Shown here: positions 26,718 to 36,225 of the stretch, one piece after another
Numbering within the stretch: position 1 is the first letter of the stretch
How the letters are laid out: every line of letters begins with the position of its first letter
Source: Microbulbifer hainanensis
GTDB taxonomy: Bacteria > Pseudomonadota > Gammaproteobacteria > Pseudomonadales > Cellvibrionaceae
Reading direction: 5' to 3'
Length of the DNA: 64,000 nt
Assembly (NCBI RefSeq): GCF_014904735.1
Contig: NZ_JACZCR010000050.1
Coordinates: 62,001 to 126,000 of the forward strand
Position numbers and translations under genes: made by a program
Notes under the pieces: generated by a model
Database searches by the model: none
What the model saw: the letters and a program-made list of their open reading frames with translations, nothing else
Told to the model about the DNA's origin: nothing

Positions 26718-28265
26718 TTAGTCGACCACTTTCGCGGGAATCACCTGACGCACGGTCTGGGACTTGCCGCCGAAGATATTGACGCTGTCGTTGCCGGTAC
26801 TGCAGCCGTTGCCGAAGCTGAAGCCGCAGGAGGATTTGATGTCGTAGGCATTTTCCGCGTAGGCCTTGTGGCTGCTCGGTACCACGAAGCGGTCCTCGTA
26901 GTTGGCGAGCGCCATGTAGCGATACATTTCTTCTACCTGCTGTACGCTCATGCCCGCGGCTTCCAGCAGCTCGCGGTCCTGTACACCGTCGACGTGGATA
27001 CCGCGCATGTAGGCGCGCATCACGATCATGCGCTCCAGCGCGCGCGCCACCGGTTTCTCGTCGCCGGCCGTGAGCAGGTTGGCCAGGTATTTGAGCGGAA
27101 TGCGCAGGTTGGAAAGATCCGGAATTTCCGCGTTGCTGCCCACGGTGACGGTATCCACGTGGCCGGCCTGCACCGCGTTCTGGATCGGTGACAGCGGCGG
27201 CACGTACCAGACCATCGGCAGGGTGCGGTACTCCGGATGCAGCGGCAGCGCGATCTGCCAGTCGATCGCCATTTTGTACACCGGCGAATTCTGTGCGGCT
27301 TCGAGCCACGCTTCGGGAATGCCCTCGGCGCGCGCGGCCTCCTGCACTTTGGGATCAGTGGGATCCAGGAAAATATCGCACTGGGCCTGGTACAACGCCT
27401 TGTCGTCTTCCACCGCAGCGGCTTCGTCGATGCGGTCGGCGTCGTACAGCAACACCCCCAGGTAGCGGATGCGGCCGACGCAGGTCTCCGAGCAGACAGT
27501 GGGCTGGCCGGATTCAATGCGCGGATAACAGAAGATGCACTTCTCGGATTTACCGGTCTTCCAGTTGTAGTAGATCTTTTTGTACGGGCAGCCGGACACG
27601 CACATGCGCCAGCCGCGGCACTTGTCCTGGTCGATCAGCACGATGCCGTCTTCCTCGCGCTTGTAGATCGCGCCGCTGGGGCAGGACGCGACACAGGCCG
27701 GGTTCAGGCAGTGTTCGCACAGGCGCGGCAGGTACATCATGAAGGTGTTTTCGAACTCACCGTAGATGTCCGCCTGCACCTGCTCGAAGTTTTTGTCCTT
27801 TTTGCGCTTGTCGAATTCGGTACCGAGGATTTCCTCCCAGTTGGGGCCCCAGTCGATCTTCTCCATACGCTGGCCGGTAATCAGCGAGCGCGGCCGGGCC
27901 ACCGGCTGGTGCTTCTGTTCCGGCGCCTTGTGCAGGGTCTGGTAATCGAAATCGAACGGCTCGTAGTAGTCGTCGATTTCCGGCATGTTCGGGTTGCCGA
28001 AAATGTTGGCCAGGATGCGGCGCTTGCCGCCCTGGCGCGGCTCCAGTTTGCCGTTCTTTTTGCGCACCCAGCCGCCGTTGTACTTGTCCTGGTTTTCCCA
28101 GTCTTTCGGGTAGCCGATGCCGGGCTTGGTCTCGACGTTATTGAACCAGGCGTACTCCACCCCCTCGCGGGAGGTCCATACGTTCTTGCAGGTGACGGAG
28201 CAGGTATGGCAACCGATGCACTTGTCGAGATTCAGCACCATGCCGATCTGGGCTCTTACTTTCAT
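26718..28265 (-). CDS. narH: Respiratory nitrate reductase beta subunit NarH
   Basis: This 515-residue electron-transfer subunit has four ferredoxin-type cysteine clusters: CIGCHTCSVTC, CEHCLNPACVASC, CRGWRMCVSGC, and the CIFC...CSETC set. The tryptophan in the third cluster marks the 3Fe-4S site, as in E. coli NarH. The ATG at 28265 overlaps the narG stop by four bases (ATGA), giving translational coupling. Length is normal. Confidence 0.95.
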   Translation of the reverse strand: MKVRAQIGMVLNLDKCIGCHTCSVTCKNVWTSREGVEYAWFNNVETKPGIGYPKDWENQDKYNGGWVRKKNGKLEPRQGGKRRILANIFGNPNMPEIDDYYEPFDFDYQTLHKAPEQKHQPVARPRSLITGQRMEKIDWGPNWEEILGTEFDKRKKDKNFEQVQADIYGEFENTFMMYLPRLCEHCLNPACVASCPSGAIYKREEDGIVLIDQDKCRGWRMCVSGCPYKKIYYNWKTGKSEKCIFCYPRIESGQPTVCSETCVGRIRYLGVLLYDADRIDEAAAVEDDKALYQAQCDIFLDPTDPKVQEAARAEGIPEAWLEAAQNSPVYKMAIDWQIALPLHPEYRTLPMVWYVPPLSPIQNAVQAGHVDTVTVGSNAEIPDLSNLRIPLKYLANLLTAGDEKPVARALERMIVMRAYMRGIHVDGVQDRELLEAAGMSVQQVEEMYRYMALANYEDRFVVPSSHKAYAENAYDIKSSCGFSFGNGCSTGNDSVNIFGGKSQTVRQVIPAKVVD

Positions 28266-31200
28266 TGCGCAACCTCCTCGGTAGCCGGGGCCAGTTTGGC
28301 GTCTTCCCCGTCGTGCCATTCGACCTTGTTCATTTTTCTGACGATGACGAATTCGTCCCGGTTACAGCCCACGGTGCCGTAGTAGTTGAAGCCGTAGGAC
28401 TGCTGGGCGTAGCCGCCGATCATGTGCGTGGGTTTCATCACCGCGCGGGTCACGGAGTTGTGGATACCGCCGCGGGTGCCGGTGGTTTCCGCCCCCGGGG
28501 TGTTCACGATCCGCTCCTGGGCGTGGTACATCATCGCCATGCCGTCCGGCACCCGCTGGGACACCACCGCGCGCGCGGCGATGGCACCGTTGACGTTGAA
28601 GATCTCAATCCAGTCGTTGTCCTCGACGCCGGCGAGTTTTGCGTCCGTCTCGCTCATCCACACGATGGGACCACCGCGGGACAGGGTCAGCATCAACAGG
28701 TTGTCGGAGTAGGTGCTGTGGATGCCCCACTTCTGGTGCGGGGTGATCCAGTTCAGCAGGATTTCCTTGTTGCCGTTGGGCTTTTTGTTCAGCACCGGGG
28801 CAACCGTTTTCAGGTTGATCGGCGGCTTGTACACGCACAGGTTTTCGCCGAAGTCCCGCATCCATTCGTGATCCTGGTAAAACTGCTGGCGACCGGTGAT
28901 CGTGCGCCACGGAATCAGTTCGTGGACGTTGGTGTAGCCGGCGTTGTAGCTCACATGCTCGTCCTCGAGCCCGGACCAGGTGGGCGAGGAGATGATCTTG
29001 CGCGGCTGCGCGACGATGTCGCGGAAGCGGATTTTTTCCTCTTCCTTCGGCTTCGCCAGATGGGTGTGGTCGCGCCCGGTGATCTGGCCCAGTGCGTCCC
29101 ACGCCTTCACTGCCACCTGGCCGTTGGTTTCCGGCGCCAGCGACAGGATCATTTCCGCCGCGTCGATGGCGCTGTCGATGCGCGCGCGACCGTCGCGCTC
29201 GGAATCCTCGCTGTAGGTGCGGTTCAGTTTCTTGAGGAAGTCCACTTCGGCATCGGTATTCCAGCTGATGCCCTTGCCGCCGTTGCCGAGTTTCTCCAGC
29301 AGCGGGCCGATGGAAGTGAAGCGGTTGTAGGTGTTGGGGTAATCCCGCTCCACCACAATCATGCTCGGCGCGGTGACGCCGGGCACCAGGTCGCACTCCC
29401 CTTTCCACCACGCCTTGACGCCAAACGGCTGCGCGATTTCGGTGGGCGTGTCGTGGTGGATCGGCAGGGTCACCAGATCCTTTTCCACTCCCAGGTGGCC
29501 GTCGCTCAGTTCGGAGAACTTCTTGGCGATGCCCTTGAAGATGTCCCAGTCGCTGCGCGCTTCCCAGGCCGGGTCCACCGCCTTGCTCAGCGGGTGGATG
29601 AACGGGTGCATGTCGGACGTGTTCATGTCGTCCTTCTCGTACCAGGTGGCCGTGGGCAGCACGATGTCCGAGTAGAGACAGGTGGTGGACATGCGGAAGT
29701 CCAGGGTCACCAGCAGGTCGACCTTGCCCTCGCTGGCCTCGTCGCGCCAGGTCACGTCCTCGGGTTTGCGGCCGCCGGACTCGCCCAGGTCTTCGCTCAT
29801 CAGGCCGTGGCGGGTGCCCAGCAGGTGGCGCAGCATGTACTCGTGCCCCTTGCCCGAAGACCCCAGCAGGTTGGAGCGCCAGATAAACATATTGCGCGGG
29901 TAGTTCTGCGGGTTGTCCGGATCCTGGTTGGCAAACTGCAGTTCGCCACTCTTGAGTTGCTGCACGGCATAGTCTTTCGGATCCATACCGGCGGCTTCGG
30001 CGTCCCTGACCAGCTGCAGCGGGTTGACGCCCAGCTGCGGCGCGGACGGCAGCCAGCCCATGCGCTCGGCGCGGCTGTTGAAGTCGATGATGGAACCGCT
30101 CCACTTGGCCTTGTCGGCCAGTGGCGAGATTACCTCGGACATCTCCAGCTTTTCGTAACGCCACTGGTTGGCGTGGTTGTAGAAGAAGGAGGTACCGTTC
30201 ATGTGGCGCGGCGGGCGCTGCCAGTCGAGCGCGAATGCCAGCGGGGTCCAGCCGGTCTGCGGGCGCAGTTTTTCCTGCCCCACATAGTGCGCCCAGCCGC
30301 CGCCGCTCTGGCCGATACAGCCGCACATCATCAGCATGTTGATGAGGCCGCGGTAGTTCATGTCCATGTGGTACCAGTGGTTCAGCGCCGCACCGACGAT
30401 GACCATGGAACGACCTCGCGTCTTGTCTGCGGTGGTGGCAAATTCACGGGCTACGCGAATCACATCGCCGCGGCGCACGCCGGTGACCCTTTCCTGCCAG
30501 GCCGGCGTGTAGGGTTTGTCGTCGTCGTAGCTGGAGGCACTGTTGGGATCGTCCAGGCCGTGCTCGACGCCGTAGTTGGCCAGGGTCAAGTCAAACACGC
30601 TGGCCACCAGGATCTCGCTGCCGTCGGCGGCGGTGACTTTCTTCACCGGCACCCGGTGCTGGATGACATCGCTGTGCTCGGTATGCTGGAAGTAGTCGTA
30701 TTCGTGGGTCTGGCCCCCGAAATAGGGGAAGGCCACATCGCGCACTTCATCGGCGCAGTCTTTCAGGCTGAGTTTCAGGTTCAGCTCGGAACCGTCACCG
30801 CCGTCGCGCTGTTCGATATTCCACTTGCCTTTCTCACCCCAGCGGTAGCCCACGGAGCCGTTCGGCGATACCAGGCGGCCATCGTCGTTGATGGCGATGG
30901 TCTTCCAATCCGGGTTGTTGTCCTGGCCCAGGTTGTCCACCAGGTCGGAGGCGCGCAGGAAGCGATCCTGCACCAGCTGGCCGTCGCGCTCGACGAGGGT
31001 GACCAGCATCGGCATATCGGTAGTGCTGCGCACATATTCGGTGAAGTAGGCGCTGGGCTTCTCCACGTGAAACTCTTTCAGGATCACATGGCCGAATGCC
31101 ATCGCCAGCGCGGCATCGGTGCCCTGGCGGGGCGCCAGCCAGGTATCGCCGAATTTGGAACACTCGGAATAATCCGAGGTGATGACACAGGTCTTGGCGC

Positions 31201-32023
31201 CCTTGTAGCGCACCTCGCTGAGGAAGTGGGCATCCGGGGTGCGGGTCTGGGGCACGTTGGAGCCCCACACGATCAGGTAGTTGGAGTTGTACCAGTCGGC
31301 GGATTCCGGCACGTCGGTCTGCTCACCCCAGATCTGCGGGGATGCCGGCGGCAGGTCGCAGTACCAGTCGTAGAAGCTCAGGCAGTTGCCGCCGATCAGC
31401 GACAGGTAGCGGGCACCAGCGGCGTAGGACACCATGGACATGGCCGGGATCGGCGAGAAGCCGGTTACCCGGTCGGGGCCGTATTTTTTCGTGGTGTAGA
31501 CGTTGGAGGCGGCGATGATTTCGTTCACCTCATTCCAGCGCGCGCGCACGAAACCGCCCATGCCGCGGCGCTCCTTGTAGGAGTGCGCCTTGTCCGGGTC
31601 CTCGACGATACTGGCCCAGGCTTCCACCGGGTCACTGTGCAGCTGCTTGGCCGCGCGCCACAGGCGCAGGAGGCGCTTGCGCACTTTCGGGTACTTGAGG
31701 CGGTTGGCGGAATACATGTACCAGGAGTAGCTGGCACCGCGGGGGCAGCCGCGCGGCTCGTGGTTGGGCAGGTCGGGTCGGGTGCGCGGATAATCGGTCT
31801 GCTGGGTTTCCCAGGTGACCAGCCCGTCCTTCACATAGATTTTCCAGCTGCAGGAACCGGTACAGTTGACGCCGTGGGTGGAGCGGACAATCTTGTCGAA
31901 TTGCCAGCGGCGGCGGTAACCGTCTTCCCAGCTGCGGTCATCATCGGTTTTCTCGCCGTGTCCGTGGGCGAATGGCTCTGTGCGCTTCTTGAAATACTTC
32001 AGGCGGTCCAGAAAGTGGCTCAT
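28262..32023 (-). CDS. narG: Respiratory nitrate reductase alpha subunit NarG
   Basis: This 1253-residue catalytic subunit reduces nitrate to nitrite on the cytoplasmic side using bis-MGD molybdenum. The FS0 cluster ligands are visible as H50, C54 and C58 (HGVNCTGSC) with a later cysteine in RGCPRG. The short N-terminus lacks a twin-arginine signal, as expected for cytoplasmic NarG. I placed the start at the ATG at 32023 with GGAG upstream, giving MSHFLDRLKY, the conserved beginning. It heads narGHJI and is transcribed divergently from narX. Confidence 0.96.
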   Translation of the reverse strand: MSHFLDRLKYFKKRTEPFAHGHGEKTDDDRSWEDGYRRRWQFDKIVRSTHGVNCTGSCSWKIYVKDGLVTWETQQTDYPRTRPDLPNHEPRGCPRGASYSWYMYSANRLKYPKVRKRLLRLWRAAKQLHSDPVEAWASIVEDPDKAHSYKERRGMGGFVRARWNEVNEIIAASNVYTTKKYGPDRVTGFSPIPAMSMVSYAAGARYLSLIGGNCLSFYDWYCDLPPASPQIWGEQTDVPESADWYNSNYLIVWGSNVPQTRTPDAHFLSEVRYKGAKTCVITSDYSECSKFGDTWLAPRQGTDAALAMAFGHVILKEFHVEKPSAYFTEYVRSTTDMPMLVTLVERDGQLVQDRFLRASDLVDNLGQDNNPDWKTIAINDDGRLVSPNGSVGYRWGEKGKWNIEQRDGGDGSELNLKLSLKDCADEVRDVAFPYFGGQTHEYDYFQHTEHSDVIQHRVPVKKVTAADGSEILVASVFDLTLANYGVEHGLDDPNSASSYDDDKPYTPAWQERVTGVRRGDVIRVAREFATTADKTRGRSMVIVGAALNHWYHMDMNYRGLINMLMMCGCIGQSGGGWAHYVGQEKLRPQTGWTPLAFALDWQRPPRHMNGTSFFYNHANQWRYEKLEMSEVISPLADKAKWSGSIIDFNSRAERMGWLPSAPQLGVNPLQLVRDAEAAGMDPKDYAVQQLKSGELQFANQDPDNPQNYPRNMFIWRSNLLGSSGKGHEYMLRHLLGTRHGLMSEDLGESGGRKPEDVTWRDEASEGKVDLLVTLDFRMSTTCLYSDIVLPTATWYEKDDMNTSDMHPFIHPLSKAVDPAWEARSDWDIFKGIAKKFSELSDGHLGVEKDLVTLPIHHDTPTEIAQPFGVKAWWKGECDLVPGVTAPSMIVVERDYPNTYNRFTSIGPLLEKLGNGGKGISWNTDAEVDFLKKLNRTYSEDSERDGRARIDSAIDAAEMILSLAPETNGQVAVKAWDALGQITGRDHTHLAKPKEEEKIRFRDIVAQPRKIISSPTWSGLEDEHVSYNAGYTNVHELIPWRTITGRQQFYQDHEWMRDFGENLCVYKPPINLKTVAPVLNKKPNGNKEILLNWITPHQKWGIHSTYSDNLLMLTLSRGGPIVWMSETDAKLAGVEDNDWIEIFNVNGAIAARAVVSQRVPDGMAMMYHAQERIVNTPGAETTGTRGGIHNSVTRAVMKPTHMIGGYAQQSYGFNYYGTVGCNRDEFVIVRKMNKVEWHDGEDAKLAPATEEVAQ

Positions 32024-32143
32024 GGGATACTCCGGAACGAACAAACGGGCCAATAGTGGCTGTATTGGCGCCGACTATAAAATTCGCTCCGGAGCGAGGC
32101 ACTGCACCAAAAGTGGTATAATTCCAGCGTCTAGCCACCGACC

Positions 32144-32159
32144 TACTCCCTAGTGGGTA
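32144..32159. promoter_or_regulatory. NarL-like 7-2-7 site between narG and narX
   Basis: TACTCCC-TA-GTGGGTA is an inverted pair of heptamers with a two-base spacer. Each half fits TACYYMT at six of seven positions. It lies 120 bases before the narG start and about 160 before narX, in the shared intergenic region. Confidence 0.55.
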
Positions 32160-32320
32160 GACGTTTATGAACGGCGAGTGCCGCTACACCAGCAACTGCG
32201 CCGTCTGGCGCCCTCCGGCGCCGCCCTTCCGGCAACAGGGACGATTCCCGGCTCATTAGAGGTACTCCCTCCGTCGCTGTCATAAGGCACAATGCGGCGG
32301 TAGCCAGCAGGGGTGTGTAC

Positions 32321-34171
32321 ATGCCAGCAAGAGTGTTCAACCGGATCCGACAGTCAGTGGTGTTCCGCATCGGCGCGCTGATGCTGGCGACGGCGCTGGT
32401 GGCCGTCACCTCGATGCTCGCCTCCTATATCATTTCCGATGCTGCCGAAAACGATGCGGCTGCGGTGAACCTGTCCGGTTCCGTGCGCATGCTGACCTAC
32501 AAGCTCGCGGCCAGCGCGGTCAGTGGAGACGCGGACAGTGCACAGTCGATCGCCAACCAACTGTCCGACCGCCTCGACCGGATCGACGACATCTCCGACT
32601 TCAACCGCAAAGACCGCCGCGAAGAGGCCGCGCAGTATTCCCAAGTGCTGCACGAGTGGGAAAACGACATCCGTCCTTACTTCCTGGCCCTGGCCAGCGG
32701 GGAGCGGGCTTCCGACTACGAGGCCACCAAGACCGTTGCGGCGAATTTTGTGGAAGATGTCGACACACTGGTGCTCGACTTCCAGCACACCGCCGAGGCC
32801 ACAGTCGATCTTTTGCGGCTGGTGCAGCTGGGGTCACTGTTCGCTACCATCACCCTGATTTACCTGTCTCTTTTCGCGCTGTCGCGCTCGGTCGAGCAGC
32901 CACTGAAACAGCTCACTGATTGCTGCGCAAACATCGCCCGCGGCAATTTTCGCTACAACCTGGAACTGACCAGCGGCGATGAACTTGGGGTACTCGCCGA
33001 TACCATCCGCGGCATGAGCAAGGTCATTGAGGAGACGCAGCGCGACCTGGCACAGCGGGTGGAAAGCAAGACCGCCGAACTGTTAAGCAGCCACCGGGTC
33101 CTGGATTTCCACTTTCGCCTGGCGCGCGCTATCAGCGAGGGGGAACTCTCCCACAGCGCCCTCGAACGCTGGCTGGCAGAGTTCAGTGAGCTCACCGGGC
33201 TCAGGGATCTCGACCTGTGCCTGATGACGGCGGCGGGAGGCACCCCCTTTTCGCACCTCACTCAGGGAAGCGGCAATACCGCCTGCCGCACGGTGGGCTG
33301 TGAGAGCTGTGCGCGCGGCTGCGACGTCAAAGGTCCCGACGGCACGAACATTTATCGCTTCCCGCTGGAAGCCGACGGGCGCAACTACGGGGTGCTGGTG
33401 TGCACCCTGCCGGACAACGAAGCGCTACCGCGGGAGCAGGTCCAGCGACTGTCCACCTTCGTCGGCGCACTGACCACCGCCAGCGCACTGCGCGATCGCC
33501 GCGAACAGGAACGTCGCGCGGCGCTGATGGACGAGCGCAGTATTATTGCGCGGGAGCTGCACGATTCCCTGGCGCAGTCACTGTCTTACCTGAAAATCCA
33601 GGTGGCGCGACTCAATCGCTGCAACAATGCCAGCGATACCGGACGCGAGGACATCCGCGAAATCATCGATGAATTGAAACAGGGCCTGCAGAACTCCTAC
33701 CGGCAGCTGCGCGAGCTGCTCACCACTTTCCGCCTGCAAATTGACGACAGCGGCCTCAAGGCCACATTGCTGAAGGTGATCGAACACTACCAGGAACAGC
33801 ACCCGGAAATCGGTATTGAACTGGAATACAACCTGTCCGAGATTCCACTGACGCCGCAGGAAGAAATTCACCTGTTGCAGCTGGTTCGCGAGGCGTCGCA
33901 GAACGCGGTTTATCACTCCCGGGGCGACCACATCACCATTCGCCTTAACCAGCATTCCCACGGCCAGATCCTCGTGCAAATCGAAGACAACGGTGTGGGC
34001 ATCGGCGAATCGCCGGAAAAACGGGATCACTTCGGTATGTCTATCATGCGGGAACGCGCCGACAATCTCGCCGGCGAACTGGATATCCGCCCGCGCCCCC
34101 AGGGTGGGACACAAGTGCATTTCAGTTTTATTCCGGCATATAGCCGCGAACAGCAGGTGCAATGGCGGTAA
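32321..34171 (+). CDS. narX: Nitrate/nitrite sensor histidine kinase NarX
   Basis: This 616-residue protein has a first membrane helix (about 13-37), a periplasmic sensor with the nitrate-binding P-box NLSGSVRMLTYKLA (about 50-63), a second helix near 165-185, a HAMP linker, a cysteine-containing central domain (CESCARGC) and a HisKA_3 kinase core. The phospho-acceptor is H414 in ARELHDSLAQSL, and an HATPase domain ends the protein. I preferred the ATG at 32321 over a GTG two codons earlier. Its partner NarL is encoded at 38.2 kb. Confidence 0.93.
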   Translation: MPARVFNRIRQSVVFRIGALMLATALVAVTSMLASYIISDAAENDAAAVNLSGSVRMLTYKLAASAVSGDADSAQSIANQLSDRLDRIDDISDFNRKDRREEAAQYSQVLHEWENDIRPYFLALASGERASDYEATKTVAANFVEDVDTLVLDFQHTAEATVDLLRLVQLGSLFATITLIYLSLFALSRSVEQPLKQLTDCCANIARGNFRYNLELTSGDELGVLADTIRGMSKVIEETQRDLAQRVESKTAELLSSHRVLDFHFRLARAISEGELSHSALERWLAEFSELTGLRDLDLCLMTAAGGTPFSHLTQGSGNTACRTVGCESCARGCDVKGPDGTNIYRFPLEADGRNYGVLVCTLPDNEALPREQVQRLSTFVGALTTASALRDRREQERRAALMDERSIIARELHDSLAQSLSYLKIQVARLNRCNNASDTGREDIREIIDELKQGLQNSYRQLRELLTTFRLQIDDSGLKATLLKVIEHYQEQHPEIGIELEYNLSEIPLTPQEEIHLLQLVREASQNAVYHSRGDHITIRLNQHSHGQILVQIEDNGVGIGESPEKRDHFGMSIMRERADNLAGELDIRPRPQGGTQVHFSFIPAYSREQQVQWR

Positions 34172-34217
34172 TGATCACGGAAAGAACCGTCGCGTAAACG
34201 AAAAGACGAAGGCTATT

Positions 34218-34601
34218 TTGGACTACCCCACACTCAAATTACTGCATATAACGCTGGCGATGGTTTCCGGCAGCGGCTTCGCCCTGCGAGTCGGCGCCCA
34301 CCTTTCCGGCGCGGACTGGGTGCGCCATCGGTTGGCCCGCACAGTGCCGCACCTGATCGACACGGCACTGCTGGCAAGCGCGATCGGCTTGCTGTGGATG
34401 TGGCAGTGGACTCCCCTCACCCAGCCCTGGCTGCAGGCAAAACTGGCCGCGCTGGTGGGGTATGTGCTCTGCGGAGCCATGGCGCTGCGCAGCTCACCTG
34501 CGCAACTGTCCCGCAGTCTCACTTTTGCCACCATGGCGGCTGCGTGCTTCCTCTTCATCGTATCCGCCGCCGTCAGTAAACGCGCCCTGCTGCTGGGGTG
34601 A
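34218..34601 (+). CDS. SirB2-family membrane protein
   Basis: This 127-residue protein is predicted to have four membrane helices and the conserved LKLLHITLA beginning of the SirB2 family. It starts at a TTG with GAAGG five bases upstream, 46 bases after narX; the open frame extends into narX but homology begins at the TTG. The molecular role of SirB2 is not established. Its location inside a nitrate-sensing cluster suggests co-transcription with narX. Confidence 0.78.
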   Translation: MDYPTLKLLHITLAMVSGSGFALRVGAHLSGADWVRHRLARTVPHLIDTALLASAIGLLWMWQWTPLTQPWLQAKLAALVGYVLCGAMALRSSPAQLSRSLTFATMAAACFLFIVSAAVSKRALLLG

Positions 34602-34622
34602 CGCCCCGGACTGGAGTCGCCG

Positions 34623-34910
34623 ATGAATCCCGACGCAAGACCCGATAAAAAACCCGACACCCGCACCGCGCTGCTCCAGATCATCACCCAGGCACGGGAG
34701 ACCCTGCCGTTTACCATGCCCGCGGCCGATCTGTGTGCGGGCCCCTGCCGCGGCTGTGCGAAAAAACTGCTGGAACTGCTGGACGGGGAAATTGAGGACT
34801 GGGAGCAAAAGCTCGATGACGGCGAGGTTCCCACACTCGGCGACGTCAACAAGTTCGGTCGCCTGTGTCAGAAAATCTACCGCGCCATCGCTGCCAACGG
34901 ATTGGTCTGA
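34623..34910 (+). CDS. Small conserved protein with a CxxxxCxxC motif
   Basis: This 95-residue soluble protein has CAGPCRGCAKK near residues 38-48 and an amphipathic C-terminal half. The cysteine spacing could bind zinc or an iron-sulfur centre. GGAG precedes the ATG, and the gene lies 21 bases after the SirB2-like gene on the same strand. I do not recognise a characterised family. Context suggests a link to nitrate or redox control. Confidence 0.6.
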   Translation: MNPDARPDKKPDTRTALLQIITQARETLPFTMPAADLCAGPCRGCAKKLLELLDGEIEDWEQKLDDGEVPTLGDVNKFGRLCQKIYRAIAANGLV

Positions 34911-34963
34911 ATACGCGGTGGTCGCGGGCGTAACTGTCCGGAGCTATCCATAACTTTCCATAA

Positions 34964-36160
34964 TTATCCGGGCTGCCCATCGGTGCGCGGCGCCAGCAAC
35001 ATCGGTGCAAAACGCCACAAAAACAGCCCGTACCCGCACAGCCACAGCGTCACCGACAACCAGTAGGCAATGGGTGCCGGTGCCAGCAGCACCCGCACCA
35101 GCGACGCGGCCAACAGGGCCGCAAACGCCAGTGCAATCCCTCGCGGCGGATTCAGCGGCGAACGCCCGGTATGTCCCAGCGTCACACGGCTGATCATCGA
35201 CAGAATTATCCCGCCGATGCCACCGACGCCTATCAGATGGACGGCTCCGCTTTCCAGGAAAAATGGACTGAACAGCGGAGTACCCGCAGCAGGATCGCCA
35301 AGACCCAACCACACGGCCCCCAGTAACAATACGCCGGCCACTATCAGCCAAAAACTGATATGCAGTGACCAGAGCATCGGCTCCGAGAAGATTTTTCCAA
35401 TCGGCCAGCGAGCACAGCGCACCAGCTGCACCAGCCCCAACAGCAGCGCCACCACGCCTGTCCACTCCCGCGGCAACGACAGCGCCATACTGAGTAACAA
35501 CGCGATGCAGAGGCCATGCCCCGACCATTCCAGCCACGGCAATTTCGCCCGCGGCGTCAGTCCAAAGCGCCGCGCGGTGAAAAAGGGTATCACCCTCCCT
35601 CCAAACACCAGCACCATGGAAGCCACCAGCAGCAGCGTCAAAAGCGCCACCGGGCGAGTGGCACCCGATGACAGAGCATGCCAGGCGGAAAGTCCCGCAA
35701 ACGTCAGTAGCGCGGGGATCAAAAACAGGTTGTGCCACTGGCGCACAGCGATCACCCGGCGGCCCAGCATAAATGCTGCACCGGCAAAAAATGCCACTTC
35801 GGCGGCCACGGGGAACCACAGCGGCACCGCCCAGAACAGGTATCCCAGCCGGGCCAGCAACCAGCAACTGCTCAGCAAAACGAGTGCACGACCGGTGGGT
35901 GCGCGCAGTCCCGTCCAGGTCTGGCACGCAGTGCAGACGAAGCCGACTATAACGGCACCGGCAAAGCCGAACAGCATTTCGTGGGCATGCCAGGCCACAT
36001 CAATGCGGAACACCGCCGTTCCGTTTCCCATCAGGGTCATCAACCACAGGATCAGGGCTACACAACTCCATATTGCGGCAGCCAGAAACAACGGCCGGAA
36101 AGGCATACGCCAGATTGGGTCCAGAGCATTCTCCTTCGCCCGATCAGTGATCTGCAACAT
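34964..36160 (-). CDS. nnrS: NnrS family haem-copper membrane protein
   Basis: This 398-residue protein is predicted to have 12 membrane helices, with conserved histidines in WHAHEMLFGFAGA near residue 50 and HLIGVGGIGG late in the protein. NnrS proteins are found with denitrification genes and protect against nitric-oxide or nitrosative stress. I placed the start at the ATG at 36160 with GAGGGA upstream; the frame is open further but contains no similarity. No nitrite or NO reductase genes lie in the window, so NnrS may handle NO made as a by-product of nitrate reduction. Confidence 0.88.
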   Translation of the reverse strand: MLQITDRAKENALDPIWRMPFRPLFLAAAIWSCVALILWLMTLMGNGTAVFRIDVAWHAHEMLFGFAGAVIVGFVCTACQTWTGLRAPTGRALVLLSSCWLLARLGYLFWAVPLWFPVAAEVAFFAGAAFMLGRRVIAVRQWHNLFLIPALLTFAGLSAWHALSSGATRPVALLTLLLVASMVLVFGGRVIPFFTARRFGLTPRAKLPWLEWSGHGLCIALLLSMALSLPREWTGVVALLLGLVQLVRCARWPIGKIFSEPMLWSLHISFWLIVAGVLLLGAVWLGLGDPAAGTPLFSPFFLESGAVHLIGVGGIGGIILSMISRVTLGHTGRSPLNPPRGIALAFAALLAASLVRVLLAPAPIAYWLSVTLWLCGYGLFLWRFAPMLLAPRTDGQPG

Positions 36161-36182
36161 CGCTCGATTCCCTCGGATAAAC

Positions 36183-36206
36183 AAAAAAGGGGGGAATACT
36201 CCCCCC
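36183..36206 (-). terminator. Rho-independent terminator after the third NNP transporter
   Basis: On the minus strand a perfect six-base-pair G/C stem with a six-base loop is followed by six T, 20 bases past the transporter stop codon. It separates that gene from nnrS. Confidence 0.85.
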
Positions 36207-36225
36207 AAGACGACAAAACAAATTT

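Noticed and set aside
28265-32056. Uninterrupted 1263-codon frame on the strand opposite narG
   Set aside because: It is a codon-bias shadow: narG covers it with clear conserved motifs, and the antisense product shows no domains.
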